Below the pieces are notes generated by a model. It was not told the DNA's origin. It saw only the letters and a program-made list of their open reading frames with translations, and made no database searches. This document shows, piece after piece, positions 22,487 to 33,949 of a DNA stretch of 64,000 nt (position 1 is its first letter; every line of letters begins with the position of its first letter). The stretch is from Cristatella mucedo (Eukaryota; Bryozoa; Phylactolaemata; Cristatellidae): NCBI GenBank assembly GCA_009760855.2, contig WPIO01000080.1, positions 945,001-1,009,000 on the forward strand, read 5' to 3'. The position numbers were made by a program, and so were the translations under genes.

Positions 22487-22992
22487 AAATAATAATATAA
22501 ATATTATTACACTTTAAAAAGCGTTTCCGAAGCTCAATCTGTTTCTAGGCGCTGTACATTCGCTGCAAAGGGAACACGATCGAATGGTGAGTGGTATCCT
22601 ACTTGATAAACAAGATGAATAACCTGGTTAGGGAGTGACATGCACAGGGTCAGCAGGCAAGTATGGTAAGTGGTAGCATGCAACAGTGTCAGCACGCAGG
22701 CCTCCCGGCTTTGGGAGCATACGAACTAATTACACGGTCTCCAAAGGATTTGAGGTTTGCACGAGGTATCGGTAATTCCGAAAAGTGGGTGGTACGATGC
22801 TCAGCCTTGAAGGACGGCAGATCTAACAGGTAAGCTGGAGCCAAAGAATGGAGGTACCACAAAGTGAGCGATTAAACCTTGGTCGATGCGTTGCTTGACC
22901 GGTAGCCGGTGCAGGTCGGCGAGAAGCGGTGTGATGTGGCAACTGCGACGCTTAAGACAGAAAAGCCTAGCTGCAGAGTTTTTGCATCAGCT
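22487..22992 (-). mobile_element. LINE-A 3' part, minus strand
   Basis: The minus strand carries the terminal domain after the reverse transcriptase (CAACTGCGACGC, ACCGATACCTCGTGC), the 3' untranslated region and an AT-rich tail. It has an internal deletion compared with the copy ending at 55999 and many substitutions, so it is an old copy. Confidence 0.82.
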
Positions 22993-24256
22993 GTGAGTGC
23001 CTGATTGCACTAAGCCGCGAAAAGACATCACTAAGCCAGCGAGACGGAACCAGAAGCGTGCGGCGGCATCAGATTCGGAAGCGGAAGCGGAAGCGGAAGC
23101 GGTGAATGCGATCCTTTCGATCAAAGAGCTCAAAGCGCGCGGTGCCGCGAGGCGCAATGGCGCGCGCTCTGCACCTGATTCATTCTGCTGCTGCTGCTGG
23201 CGCTCGACTGCCGCTCGTACGATCAGGAGCGAAGCCTGTCGAGTGTCGAGTGCACTGCGGATGTCGAGATGTCTGGTGTGGGTGTCCGGTGTGGATGTCC
23301 GGTGTCTCAGCACGTCCAGCACGCTGGCAGATGAGATTTCTACAAAGATAATGCTTTGCGATTTGAAAAATAGTTTCGCGTAAGGCTTCCGACCTGGCCG
23401 GTATTCGAGGAGAGACGCCCAACGAAACCGATCAGACAGAAGATTTGCAGCATTCGCGGTCGGACCGAGGAGATCTTAAAACTTGCAGCATTCGCGATCG
23501 GACCGAGGAGATCTTAAACTTGCAGCATTCGCGGTCGGACCGAGGAGATCTTAAACTTGCAGCATTCGCGGTCGGACCGAGGAGATCTTAAACTTGCAGC
23601 ATTCGCGGTCGGCCCGAGGAGATCATTGTGTCACTACGCACGAGACGTAGCAGTGGCCACGTATTTCAAGAGGCGACCTCGGTGCGATGCGTCCAGTCTC
23701 ACGTAAAACGAAGGAAACTAATTCTCGTCGCAAAACTTATCAAGCTCAAAAAGCCGGCGGACTGACCGCCGCCGGGTCGCTGCCGCCGGATCGCTGCCGC
23801 CGTCGCTGCCGGAGCCCTGCGCGACGTCGGTGCTCGAAGAAAAAGCGAATCCTGCGCTCGACAGGAAAAACTCGTTCACTTCCGATTCACTCGAGCTGAG
23901 CCGGGCTGAGCTGAGCGAGGTGGAGGAGACCAGACGTTGAGCGCTCGGTCGTTCGGCCGCAGCAGTAGGGACGGTTCTGACTGATCCGAGCAGGGACGGC
24001 TCGGATCGGTCGCACTGCGTCCGGTTCCGGTGCGCACGCTGGCAAATGTAAAGTGCCTAGACAGAGGAGTTCTCTGAGGGCGCTACGCCAATTGCACTAT
24101 TATTACTACTGTTATCATTACAGTAGTCCTCGAGCTATGCATGCTAGATACGAGAGCTCTGCACGCGAGAGCTGAGGCAACCTGGAAAGAGAAATGCCGC
24201 GAATGGCTGGCTGCGGACTGATGACCAGCTCGGCAGCGCTCCGCGGACGCGCGCGG
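22993..24256. other. Unassigned DNA with a 37-base tandem repeat and short LINE tail
   Basis: Five copies of a 37-base unit (core GCATTCGCGGTCGGACCGAGG) lie at 23445-23624. A run of GGAAGC lies at 23077-23100. A plus-strand LINE-A hairpin tail fragment lies at about 24045-24120 (AAATGTAAAGTGCCTAG then a TTATTACTACT end). No supported gene. Confidence 0.6.
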
Positions 24257-24570
24257 CGGGGCGCCACCTGACGGTCACTACGGGTCTGATTGTGCCACAT
24301 CCGTTGGCGACGGCCGCCACTCGAATGACTCTCGTTTTTGCGATCACATCGATTTCACATCTCTCCGATCTCTCGTCTCTCTGTCCGTATCGTACAGCTC
24401 TTTTTTCTCGTGTCTCCTCGCCGCACGAGAAGAAGGGCAGAAGCGTACTCTCCTAAGCGTCTACTACCGCGTAGCGTAGCGCATTCTCCTAAGCGTCTAC
24501 TACCGCGTAGCGTAGCGCATTCTCCTAAGCGTCTACCTACTACCGCGTAGCGTAGCGTCTACTCGCGCGC
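24257..24570. repeat. Interspersed repeat with embedded minisatellite, copy 2
   Basis: This closely matches the head at 17440-17640 (GGGCGCCACCTGACGGTCAC, then CTCGTTTTTGCGATCAC and CTCGCCGCACGAGAAGAAG). It is followed by four to five GCGTCTACTACCGCGTAGCG units, fewer than in copy 1. Confidence 0.85.
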
Positions 24571-26085
24571 ACCTGCGTATTCTCCTGATTCTACTCGCCG
24601 CTCGTTCTTCCTCTCTCTCTCATCTACATGCCATCTCTTTCGTCCCTTGTTTATTTTCTCTCGATCGCTGTTAGGGCAGCGATAATAGTAATAATAGTTA
24701 TGAATTCGATATAGCGCCGTGAGAGAATTCAAAATCTCTTTCCAGGCACTCTGCATTTGCTGCTAAGCGGCTATCTATCTCAGCAGAAAGCGGCGCCGTC
24801 TCATCGTGAAAGAGCGAGACGCGGCGGCGGCAGGTACAGCGCTCGGAGCTACGGTGCTAGCATCGAAATACTGCTACCGCTCACGCTTGGGCAAAGAACA
24901 CTCGGTTTTTCAAACGGCGCAAGGCCCGGCGGCATCAAACGGCGCAAGGCCCGGCGGCATCAAACGGCGCAAGGCCCGGTGGCAGCGGCGGCAGCGGCGG
25001 CAGCGGCGGCAGCGGCGGCAGCGGCGGCAGCGGCGGCAGCGGCGGCAGCGGCGGCAGCGGCGGCAGCGGCGGCAGCGGCGGCGGCGGCGGCATTCGCATC
25101 TCGCCTAAGCGAGCCTTACCTTTCGAACGCCAGCGACGGCTCTACTAAAGAGCGTCGGTTTTCGGCCAGCGCCCGACCTTTTCGGCGTACCAGCGACCTT
25201 GGAAGGTGGCCGCATGTCGCGCCAAAAATAAAGTCAAAAATAGCGGCTAGCCCTCCAGCTCGCCGCAGACCGCCCTCCGCCGGCGCCCCACCGCTGCCGT
25301 TAGCCGCAGAAGCTGGCCAGAGCTCGGTTCACCTCTTTTCAGCCGCCGCCGCCGCCGAAGTGACATCGCTATTACTGCATACAATTGTTGTCTGTCAAAA
25401 ACGTCTCGAAGAAACTTGTGGCCGTTGCCCAACCAAGAACGCTCGTACATTCGATGCGGAGCGCGAAATCGTTCACAATGTCAACTGCTCTCCTGACTCT
25501 GCTATGCTTCCCACTTTCTCTTTGTGGCGTGATATGAAGTCTGTTGGCTACCGAATGCGTACCGAAAGCCGCTTAGGCTGTGAGTGCGCTATAGAAAAAT
25601 CCTGCGTAACATCCGTTTTTGTGGCTTCGTGGAGTTATAGACGGAGAGACAGAATCGGCAACGCTGCCTCTGTAAGGTAAGCTTGTACTTCAGCTCGACG
25701 AGCTGAGACGACCTAATGGGTTCGCTGTAGCGGATTGCTGTGAGCTGCTGCGCACGAGCGAAAAGAACGGGAATCGGGGCAAGAGGAGTCGGTCAAATTG
25801 TCAAGACAGCTAGCTGGAGGTGGTGAGATGGGGTGTAGAGCGAACTTCATGCCACCGGATGCTGCCATCCTGCGGAGAAAGCTCACGAAGCGCGCGATTG
25901 GCTTCGCTCCCTAAACCGGAAGGCTCTCGGGTTTCCCAGAAGTCCCTGCTGCATCGCCGCGAAGGAGCAGACCATCGACTTGGACCATCGTCGCGTAGCG
26001 AAAGAGGGCGTAGCCACGGCGATTCCACTCTCCCACTTCCTGCCTGCTGAAGCAGGCCCTAGCCCTTTGGTGAGCCGTAAGGGCT
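24571..26085. other. Unassigned DNA with LINE tail fragments and a GGCAGC array
   Basis: A minus-strand LINE-A tail fragment lies at about 24685-24775. A (GGCAGC)n array lies at 24980-25092, preceded by three copies of a CGGCGCAAGGCCCGG unit. A LINE-B 3' end lies at about 25480-25645 (ACCGAAAGCCGCTTAGGCTG, then GAGTTATAGACGGAGAGACA). The poly-Ala open frame over the array is an artefact of the repeat. Confidence 0.65.
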
Positions 26086-26245
26086 CTCTAGGTTAAGTGA
26101 TTGCTTTTCACGGCCTCGGCCCCGAGGTCACATGGGTTCGAATCCTGTGGTGGGCGATCCTTCATCGCCACTGCAAGCGGTGGTGATAGCCGTAAAGGCT
26201 CTTCTGTCGCTATAAAAAAGAGGCTGTTAAATCAGCTAGTGCTCA
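26086..26245 (+). mobile_element. tRNA-derived SINE, family 2
   Basis: The tRNA-like head has a B box GGTTCGAATCC and is followed by a conserved body with GGTGATAGCCGTAAAGGCTC and TCTGTCGCTATA, ending AGGCTGTTAAATCAGCT. Other copies are at 35905-36015, 36016-36158, 41178-41345 and 59300-59450 (-), with weaker ones at 41712-41845 and 42800-42910. Confidence 0.85.
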
Positions 26246-26639
26246 ATCCGAGATCCACCGGTAAGTAAGTGTGGTAATCAAATCTCCCGCCACGCCCCTC
26301 TGCTTTCCCGTGACCGACCGAAGTTCAAGGTCTTAATAATGGCGGTGTACCGGGCCGCCGTCTATATTGCGGCACCATCTGAAAAACGCTGAAGGCGAAT
26401 AAGCTTTCAGACAGTCTGCCCCCAGTTTGGCCGAGGGGGAAGGTGCCGGCCTTAATATATATCGATGTCTAGGTGACGCCCCAGACCTGCAGTGCATAAA
26501 TAGCGCCTTAATAGAGGTTACCGAATTTTATTGTGCATAAGCCCCCCCACGTTAATAAGCCCCCCAAACTTTTGAACAATTTCTTATATTTGTATTCAAT
26601 AACTGAATGAACTGAACAATATCAAAACTTATAGTAATC

Positions 26640-27316
26640 ACTCATGTCACTATCACTTGATTATTGTAATTTTCTTTTCGCTGGGAAAGACCAAAGAAAG
26701 CCACTTAGGCCACTGCAGCTGACTACAAATATGGCTGCAAGGCTAATCTTCAAGTACCGGAAGTTTCAGCACGTGTCTTCTTAACTAAAAGAGCAAAGAT
26801 GGATGCCGGTTGACCAACGGACTCGGAGCAAAGTTCTTACGCTGACACACAAGGCCCGCCTCGGCTTGGCTCCTCCGTACCTAGCTGAACTGCTGCATCT
26901 GTTTCAGCCTGTTCGCGCCCTCAGGTCATTTGTGGAGAATAAATTAGCTGTTCCATTCCTCCACTTAAAGACCGTTGGCGACAGAGGCTTGAGCTGTGCA
27001 AGTCCTAGACTGTGGAACTCGACTCCACAATTCTTACGCAACGACAGCTACTCTTCTACTGCCGACTATGGCTCATCCTTTTCAGCTTTTGGCGGTCCTG
27101 AGCTGCTAGTTCCGTGCTACTAACTACTTCAGCTGCTCTCCTGACTCTGCTATGCTTCCCACTTTCTCTTTGTTGCGTAATACAAAGTCTGTCTGCTCCT
27201 GAATGCGTACCGAAAACCACTTGGGCTGTGAGTGAGCTATGCAAAACTCTTCTGCGTAACACCCACATGGTCTTTATGACTTTTTGGAGTTACTGACGGA
27301 GATGCATTACATTACA
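26640..27316 (+). mobile_element. LINE-B (CR1/L2-like) 3' fragment
   Basis: The C-terminal reverse-transcriptase-side region carries DYCN, PLQLTTNMAARLIFK, a DQRTRSKVLTLTHKARLGLAP phrase, PVRALRSF and RLWNSTPQFLRND. It is followed by the family 3' end with CACTTGGGCTGTGAGTGAGC and a TACATTACATT tail. It is 5' truncated and has frame breaks. It abuts the AT-rich Polinton-like DNA. Confidence 0.85.
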
Positions 27317-27469
27317 TTTTCACTATCATCAGGAATGGTGATGTTGCCATTCTCTCCATCTTCCTTTTTCATAGGCATTTTTATTATTTTAATTTTAATA
27401 AGTTTCCTTTTCCATTTTCTCCAACTTCCTTTTTCATATCACAGGCTTGAAAATAGGTTAATAAATTGG

Positions 27470-30405
27470 AGAAAGCAATGAATGTTAGTATAAATGCTTA
27501 CTCGTGTGGATATAAAGAGTCAAGAGTTTCTCCATTAAGAGTAGTAAACAAGTCTGATGAGATAGACACGTAAATCTACTATTACTTAATAAAGATTAAA
27601 AAGACCATTATATTTTGATTAATAATTTCAATTCATTATGTAGAGCTGTAAATTCTGGAGGAAAATATTTTTGTTGTCATAGATGTTTCACTTCTATGCG
27701 GATGACACTCTGTTGTACCTTTGCTTTGATCCCTCCCAGCCTTCGAGCACCTCAAATTCTCTCAACTCACTAGCTGCATGCATTGATGACATCCGCACAT
27801 GGATGGCAACACATTTTCTAAAACTTAGCGATGATAAAACTAACTTCCTAGTTATGGGTAAACCCAGTGTGATTCACAAATTGGAAAGGCTGACGCTCAA
27901 AATTGGCTCTGCCAGCATATCTCCAGTTGAATCCGCTCGAAATCTAGGTGCCATATTCCAAAGCGACCTCTCGTTAGACGACCACATCAGCTCCACAGTC
28001 AAATCTGCCTATTTTCAGCTTCATAACATTGCTAAAATTCGGGCTTGTTAAGATAAGGATACCACGTCCAAGTTGGTCCATCCCGTCTCGACTTCTGCAA
28101 CTCACTGCTTACTGGCCTACCAGCATGTGCGATCAGGCGATTGCAGCTGGTGCAAAACTGCAGCTAGGCTTGTCTGTCGTGAGCGTCGCAGTTGCCACAT
28201 TACTCCACTTCTCGCCGACCTGTACTGGCTACCAGTCAAGCAACGGATTGACTTCAAGGTTTTGTCGCTCACTTTTAGGTCACTTCATTCTTTGGCTCCA
28301 GCCTATCTCTCAGATATACTACCCCATCAGGCCAAGCATCGTACCACCCGCTTTTCGGAATCCAACAGTCTAGAAATACCTCGTACAAACCTTAAATCCT
28401 TTGGAGACCATGCATTTAGTTCATATGCTCCCAAAGCCTGGAACTCCCTCCCGACCTGCGTCAGAACATCCCCTGACGTGACCACATTTAAAAGGAACTT
28501 AAAAACACCTATTTATGACAGCATTTAGTGGGTCCCTGTGATTCGTCCTTCACGTGTTTATGCATGCTGACACTGTGCATGCTGCCACTAACCACATTTG
28601 CATGCTGACCCTGTGCATGTCACCCCTAACCATATTATTCATTTTGTTTGTTTTTCAAGCATGATTTTACTTACCATTGAATTGCATTCTTCTTTGCAGC
28701 AAATGTAAAGCGCCTAGAAAGAGATTAAGTTCTCTGAGGGCGCTTTATCAAGTACATTTTTATTATTATCATTAACAGATTCTTTGATAAAAAACAAGTT
28801 GATGAACACTATGTGAAAGTATGAACTCTGGAATAACAGTTTATGTAATGCATAATGGAAAGAGTAGGTTTATTAAGTTTGATTCTTTCAAACGTCTTAA
28901 TACATGTCCGTATGTTTGTTATGGAGACTTTGAGTGTATAATTGAAAATTGAACATAATTCAGAAAGTAAAATGAATAATTTAAGTGATAATGCAATAGT
29001 TGAGCATAAGAAAGCTGTTTTCGGAGTTAAAAAATTATTTGATTGAAAGAAAAGTGATTTTTAGAAAAGTTCATGATCATTGACACCTAACTAATAAAAA
29101 TAGAGGAGCAGCTTTTCAGTCTTGCAATTTAAAATCTGGAATTAATTTTAAGAAATGGCAACTATCTGTCATATTTCACAATTTTTGAGGATAAGATTCA
29201 CACATTATTGGTAAAGTTCTTAAAAACTTTAGTATTGAAGCAGAACCAATAGCAAAAAACTAGAAAAATACATGATGCTTAGAGTTGGAGATTTTAAAGA
29301 TAGGTTTTTAAAGATAGTGCGCAATTCATGCTCGGATCATTAGACTTAATAGCGTCAACAATGGGTAAACCATTCATTGTTTTCCAATTTCTAAAAAAGT
29401 GTTAAGTGAAAATTTTCCAAATAAAAATCTTAATTTGCTTGCTACAAAAGGAGAGTATCCATATGAGTTCATGGATTCATTTGATAAGTTCTTCATTGCT
29501 TCTATTCCAAATAAGGAAGATTTATCCTCAGGTGTTTACATGACTGGAATATCCGATGAAAGTTATAAAAAAGAAAATGCTGTTTGGAAAGAATTCGATT
29601 GTAAAAATATGTTAGAATACCATAATTTATATATACTAACGGATGTGTTATTACTTGCAGATTGCTTTGAAAGTTTTAGAAAAGGTTTGATATCAAAACT
29701 AAAACTAGATCCTTAAAACTTTGTAACAACACCAAACTTCTCACGGAGTGCAGTATTTTGATTTTCTTGTGTACACATTGAGTTATTAACTGATTGAAAC
29801 AATTATGATATGTTTAAAAAGTCTATACTTGGTGGAATATGTCAAGTGAATAGTAGTCTTGTTAAAGCAAATAACCCAAATGGTTCCTGGATTTAATAAA
29901 AATAAACCAACAAAATGGATAACTTATCAAGATGCGACAAGTCTTTATCCTACAGCAATGATGGAACTTCTTCCAGAAGGTAACATTGAAGACATTTCAA
30001 GTGAAGGATGGAATATTGATAATGGTCTTAAATTAAAAGATGAATCCGACATAGGTTACTTCTTTATTGTTGATATTGAGTATGATCCTAAAACTAAGGA
30101 GTATTACTATGATTTACATAATAAATACCCACTATGTGCTTGTAATAGAGTTGTTGACTGCATACACATTTTTATATTCAAAATAAATTCAAAACAGGAT
30201 CTAGTAATATTCCAAAGTTAATGTGTGACTTTCTTCCGAAGAAAGATTATTTACTACACTATAGATATTTAAAATTCTGTTTGACACATGGAATGATAGC
30301 AACTGTAAAGAAAGTTTTTAACTTTAAACAATCCAGACGGCTTAAACCATATATTGAAACATGTGCAAACACGGAAACGAAACTGATTCTATTGCAAGCA
30401 AATTA
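27470..30405 (+). pseudogene. Polinton-type DNA polymerase B, broken and split by a LINE
   Basis: Recognisable parts, in several frames, are an N-terminal zinc-ribbon-like segment around 27480-27690 (SPLRVVNK, KYFCCHRCF), the exonuclease I motif YGDFECI near 28918-28938, the block EYPYEFMDSFDKF...YHNLYILTDVLLLADCF at 29399-29716, and polymerase motif A in the form DATSLYP near 29935. A segment at 30221-30400 continues into the region before motif B. Motifs B and C of family B polymerases are not present before the capsid-like gene begins, so the catalytic core is truncated. The LINE-A copy at 27692-28778 interrupts it, and stop codons and shifts are frequent. Confidence 0.8.
27692..28778 (+). 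mobile_element. LINE-A 3' part inserted in the polymerase gene
   Basis: This 5'-truncated copy starts in the middle of the reverse transcriptase at the FYADDT block (motif C, YADD). It runs through the 3' untranslated region and hairpin (AAGCGCCTAG...GGGCGCTTTATC) to an ATTATTATC tail. Polymerase B coding text stops at its left edge and resumes at its right edge, so this is a clean insertion after the Polinton element arrived. A single frame disruption lies near 28040-28070. Confidence 0.88.
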
Positions 30406-31810
30406 GTTACATTTATATTCCTGGAGAACGACAAACTGGTTATTTTTTATCAGATGCTACTGAAAGATACTATCTGCTACTTAAAGAACAATTGCAAGTT
30501 CCTAATACTGGAGCTGATGCTGCTAGTAATCCTTTTGTCATTCCTCCAAGAAGACTTGCTCTTGGTCTTGCTAATAATGCTGGTGCTTGGTTATTTAATT
30601 CTATGATAATAAGACTTGGTACGGAAAGAATTGAAAGTATAGGTTTTTCAGAAGGAGTAGGAACTTTTTCAACGCTTATGGGAGTTCTATGTTATCCAAA
30701 TGACTTTAATAGAACTGAAGGACCTGCAACTGGTTGGAAAAAGGATGAAGCAAATTCCATAGATGATCTGGTTTTAACTAGTCCTTATATTAGTCCTTCT
30801 GCTTCAGAAGCAACATTTTCAAATAATAGATTTGTTTACAGAAGAAGTATTATAAACAATCTTGTTAATGCAAATAGAGCATTTAGTATTTCACTTCCTT
30901 TATCATGGTTGTCTGGATTTTGTGCTGATATGAATACAATTATTTATAATACTCCGTTTACTATTGAAATGACTTAAGTTGATGGAAGTGATTTTAATGC
31001 TATTGTGACTATGGTGCTACTGGAACAGCATCAAATTTTAATAATGCAATTGCTACTAAAGGTGTTGCTGTAGCAGTTGGAGACGGTTTATGGACTGGTT
31101 TTAAAATTGCCATGTCAAAAATGAGATTAATGGTTCGATGTGTAACTCCTAAGGAAAGTATTCAAAGGTCACTTGCCAACATTACAGGTGATAAGATGAA
31201 TGAAATTTAATTAAACTTTAGAGTGGCGCGTTATGAAAATACTACTATAAATAGTGTAAACCAAGGTAAATAGATATACTAAAATACTATCTGTACAAAA
31301 TAGTACTGATAAAGTTAGATGGTTAATTGTTGCTGATCAAAATTATAATAAATACAACGATTATACTGGAAATCCTTGTACTTATAACCATAGAGATATT
31401 AAAATGTAACATTTATTGCCAACGGATCTAAACAATATCGAGCAGTAGAGCAAGTAGTAGCTATCCAAAAGTTGGAAGATGTTCAACTGCTTATATTGAA
31501 TTTAGTACATTTAGAAAACAATATCTTGGTGTAAATGAAGTAATTGAACCTGTTGGTATTACTTATCCTGAATGGTTAATTCTTTATCCTATTCATGTTG
31601 TTTATTTGTAATAAAATGATGAACCTCTTAGAGTAACATCGCGTTTGGATGTATCAATTGAATTTAACAGTACAGTGGATCAAAATACGACACCAATTTG
31701 ACACTATCCAACTATTTGTGAGAGCAGTGCAGAACTAACATCTAATGGTAGCATTTCAGACTTTACTTGTATTGAAGGACATACTGCTTATGAAGCAACC
31801 GACATTTAAA
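30405..31810 (+). pseudogene. Capsid-like gene (double-jelly-roll type, Polinton major capsid candidate)
   Basis: The longest open part is 30492-30977, with phrases PPRRLALGLANNAGAWLFNS and ANRAFSISLPLSWLSGFC. In-frame or shifted continuations carry DGLWTGFKIAMSKMRLM (about 31083-31135), RWLIVADQNYNKYNDYTG and a late segment ending in YEATDI before the TAA at 31807. The layout and the NNA-x(3)-LF-type segment resemble the capsid proteins of Polinton/adintovirus elements. This is a family-level judgement without an alignment. At least four stops or shifts break it. Confidence 0.5.
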
Positions 31811-31829
31811 TAAATTATTAATATTAGTT

Positions 31830-32450
31830 ATAATGCAAAAAATTAATTTTGGGCAAGGATGAGATGAGTGGAAAAAATATGTCATTGAATATTGGAGGAT
31901 CAGAAGTTTATTCTGTTCTAGGAATTATTATTATATTTGGAGGTCAAATAGATTATGATATAGAAAACATTGCAAATGGGAAACTAAAAAAATATTGCTA
32001 ATTCTCAACCAAAGAAATTTCCTCAAATGTTGTTTGGTAGGGTATTTGAACCTATTGCTGCTAAATTTCTAGAAATGAAGTTAGATAGAAAGAAAGAGAA
32101 TGCAAATGATTGTTTTACTAGTGATAGAGTTATAGATATTCTCCTGATGGAATAATTGATGAGGATACACTAGTAGAAATAAAATGTTCATGGAGTAGAA
32201 GCATAGTTGACGAATTTATTCCAGAACAATATTTAGTTCAGTGTTTACTTGGATTATGTTTTAAAATTAAACAGATGTTTTTACTCTGAAGTTGAGATTT
32301 GTGTTCCTGGATTGAATTACATTAATATACCTGTAGACTACATAGCAGCAGGAAATGTTAGAATACCTACTAAATATGAGTTTGATATTCCCATTAGAGT
32401 TCCTTTATTTATGTTACTTCTTAAAGAAGAAAAGTATTTTGATTTTTAAT
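31830..32450 (+). pseudogene. YqaJ-like (lambda-exonuclease-type) nuclease remnant
   Basis: Across frames I see DEWKK at about 31866, FGRVFEPIAAKFLEMK at about 32035, a following ...GIIDEDTLVEIKCSWS segment at about 32150-32195 and EQYLVQCLLGLCF near 32225. The last ORF is 32249-32449. The G-x-x-x-E and E-I-K pattern is typical of YqaJ-type viral recombinases, which process DNA ends. Frame breaks make it non-functional. Confidence 0.6.
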
Positions 32451-32625
32451 TTGATATTATATGTGATTATGGTAAATTTAACAACAAAAAATTGATGGTT
32501 ATAATATTAAATATTATATAAAAAAATTAGAAATACAAGTTGTAGAGGAAGGTAGATTTTCAAGGATAGTTCCAGTAGTTGGAGAAGTCTTAAATAGATC
32601 AAAAGTCTGAGTAATAAGTACATAG

Positions 32626-33488
32626 ATGAACAGAAGGCTTCATGGTGAAGATTGTGTGTCAAAGATTAATGGTTATATATTATCAGGTATTGACGCAAAT
32701 GGATACAAAATTATAAATATGAGTGATCCTGTTAATGATGATGATGCTGTAACAAAAGCTTATGCTGATGCTAATTGTATAGTTAATTCATCAGGATCAC
32801 CTAATCTCGTTGGTAAATCTATTACTAATATTGGAACAGGTGTTAATCCAACTGATGGTGCTAATGTTAGTCAGTTAAATAGTTATGTTATGTTAAAAAA
32901 GGTGATACAATGACTGGTGGTTTAAACATGAACAGTTTTGCTATTAAATCCACTTACCGGAATTCTCCTAATAGTGACCCAGCAATTTTAGGTGATAATT
33001 TGTGTGTTACATATGGTGGAATGAAGAGGGATGCTTTACTAAAGAATTATCCTTCAACAACAAATATAATCATGGGAGGAAATTCAATAACTAATGTTGC
33101 CGAACCTATAAATGCTGCTGATGTCACAACAAAATCTCATGTTCGTAAAACAGTTGAACAAATAACAGAAGTAATAACAATTTTAATGAATCCTAACTCT
33201 AAGAATTCAATTGTTAATATTTCAACTCCTTATTCATGGACAAATAAGAAATCACCACCAATAGTATTATTAAGTGTAATGGTTGTTGGTTCAGGTAATT
33301 GTGTATTTCTTAAATCAAATATTGGTACAAAGTTTGTTTCAGGAGATGTAAGAGCTATAAATACTCCACCTAGGGGTATGGATTTAAAGTATTATGCTTA
33401 TTTCAGTAGACTTCCAAACGACTATTACTTCATTGATGATCTTGGAAATGTAAAGGTAAACCTCTTGGTTAGTTATGTATCCTCCTGA
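32626..33488 (+). pseudogene. Fibre-like protein with phage-tail-fibre-type repeats
   Basis: Two adjoining open frames (32626-32913 and 32910-33488) overlap by a few bases and are one gene with a shift. Repeats of the form GYKIINMSDPVNDDDAVTKA, KSITNIGTGVNPTDGANVSQ and NSITNVAEPINAADVTTKS are spaced about 30-80 residues apart. This motif (N-x-I-x-N-hydrophobic, Pro, D/A-A-V-T-K) is well known in tail fibres of bacteriophages, where it forms trimeric beta structure. The 3' half (after about 33190) looks like a compact head domain. Its position between nuclease and integrase suggests a receptor-binding role, which is inference. Confidence 0.6.
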
Positions 33489-33727
33489 AAAGTATAAACA
33501 ATTTATTAATACTACTAAATCTTTTAACTTTGTTGCATTGCGTTTACCTTTAACTAATGGAAATAGTTTTGAAATAGTACAAACTGCTTCATGTTCCAAA
33601 CAGTGATGTTTGATACCTTAAGTTGGATAGCATCCTTTTTTCAAATGTTTCTTGACTGAAAAATATAACTTTGTTGGTCTTTCTTCAGTATATTTATTAT
33701 AATTGTAATTGCAATAGGAGAAAATCA

Positions 33728-33922
33728 TTATTTCATCGTTACGCATAAGACTAGAATCAAATTCAGTTCATTCATATCAAGATCACATTTGTTACAGCGA
33801 ATTTCATAATTTTGTTTTGATCTTTTTCTTTTAGGCGGTTCACAATGAGGATGACCCGATTCAAGGTATTCGATTTCATTAAATGTATTTGAACATACGT
33901 CACAAAATATTTCCATTCTCAA
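33728..33922 (-). pseudogene. Small Cys-rich (zinc-ribbon-like) open frame on the opposite strand
   Basis: This short frame has two C-x-x-C pairs (FCDVCSNTF and IRCNKCD), an H-x-x-C-x-P (HPHCEPP) and a basic PKRKRSKQ stretch. It could be a zinc-binding protein of the element or the edge of a larger decayed gene. It is the only Cys-pattern frame on this strand in the element. Confidence 0.35.
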
Positions 33923-33949
33923 TAGAATGTCGTTTTTAACTCTAAAAGA

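Noticed and set aside
23445-23624. CRISPR-like array
   Set aside because: The copies are contiguous without spacers and the genome is animal.
24757-25680. 307-codon frame with a poly-Ala stretch
   Set aside because: The frame exists because of the (GGCAGC)n array; its right half overlaps a LINE-B 3' end.
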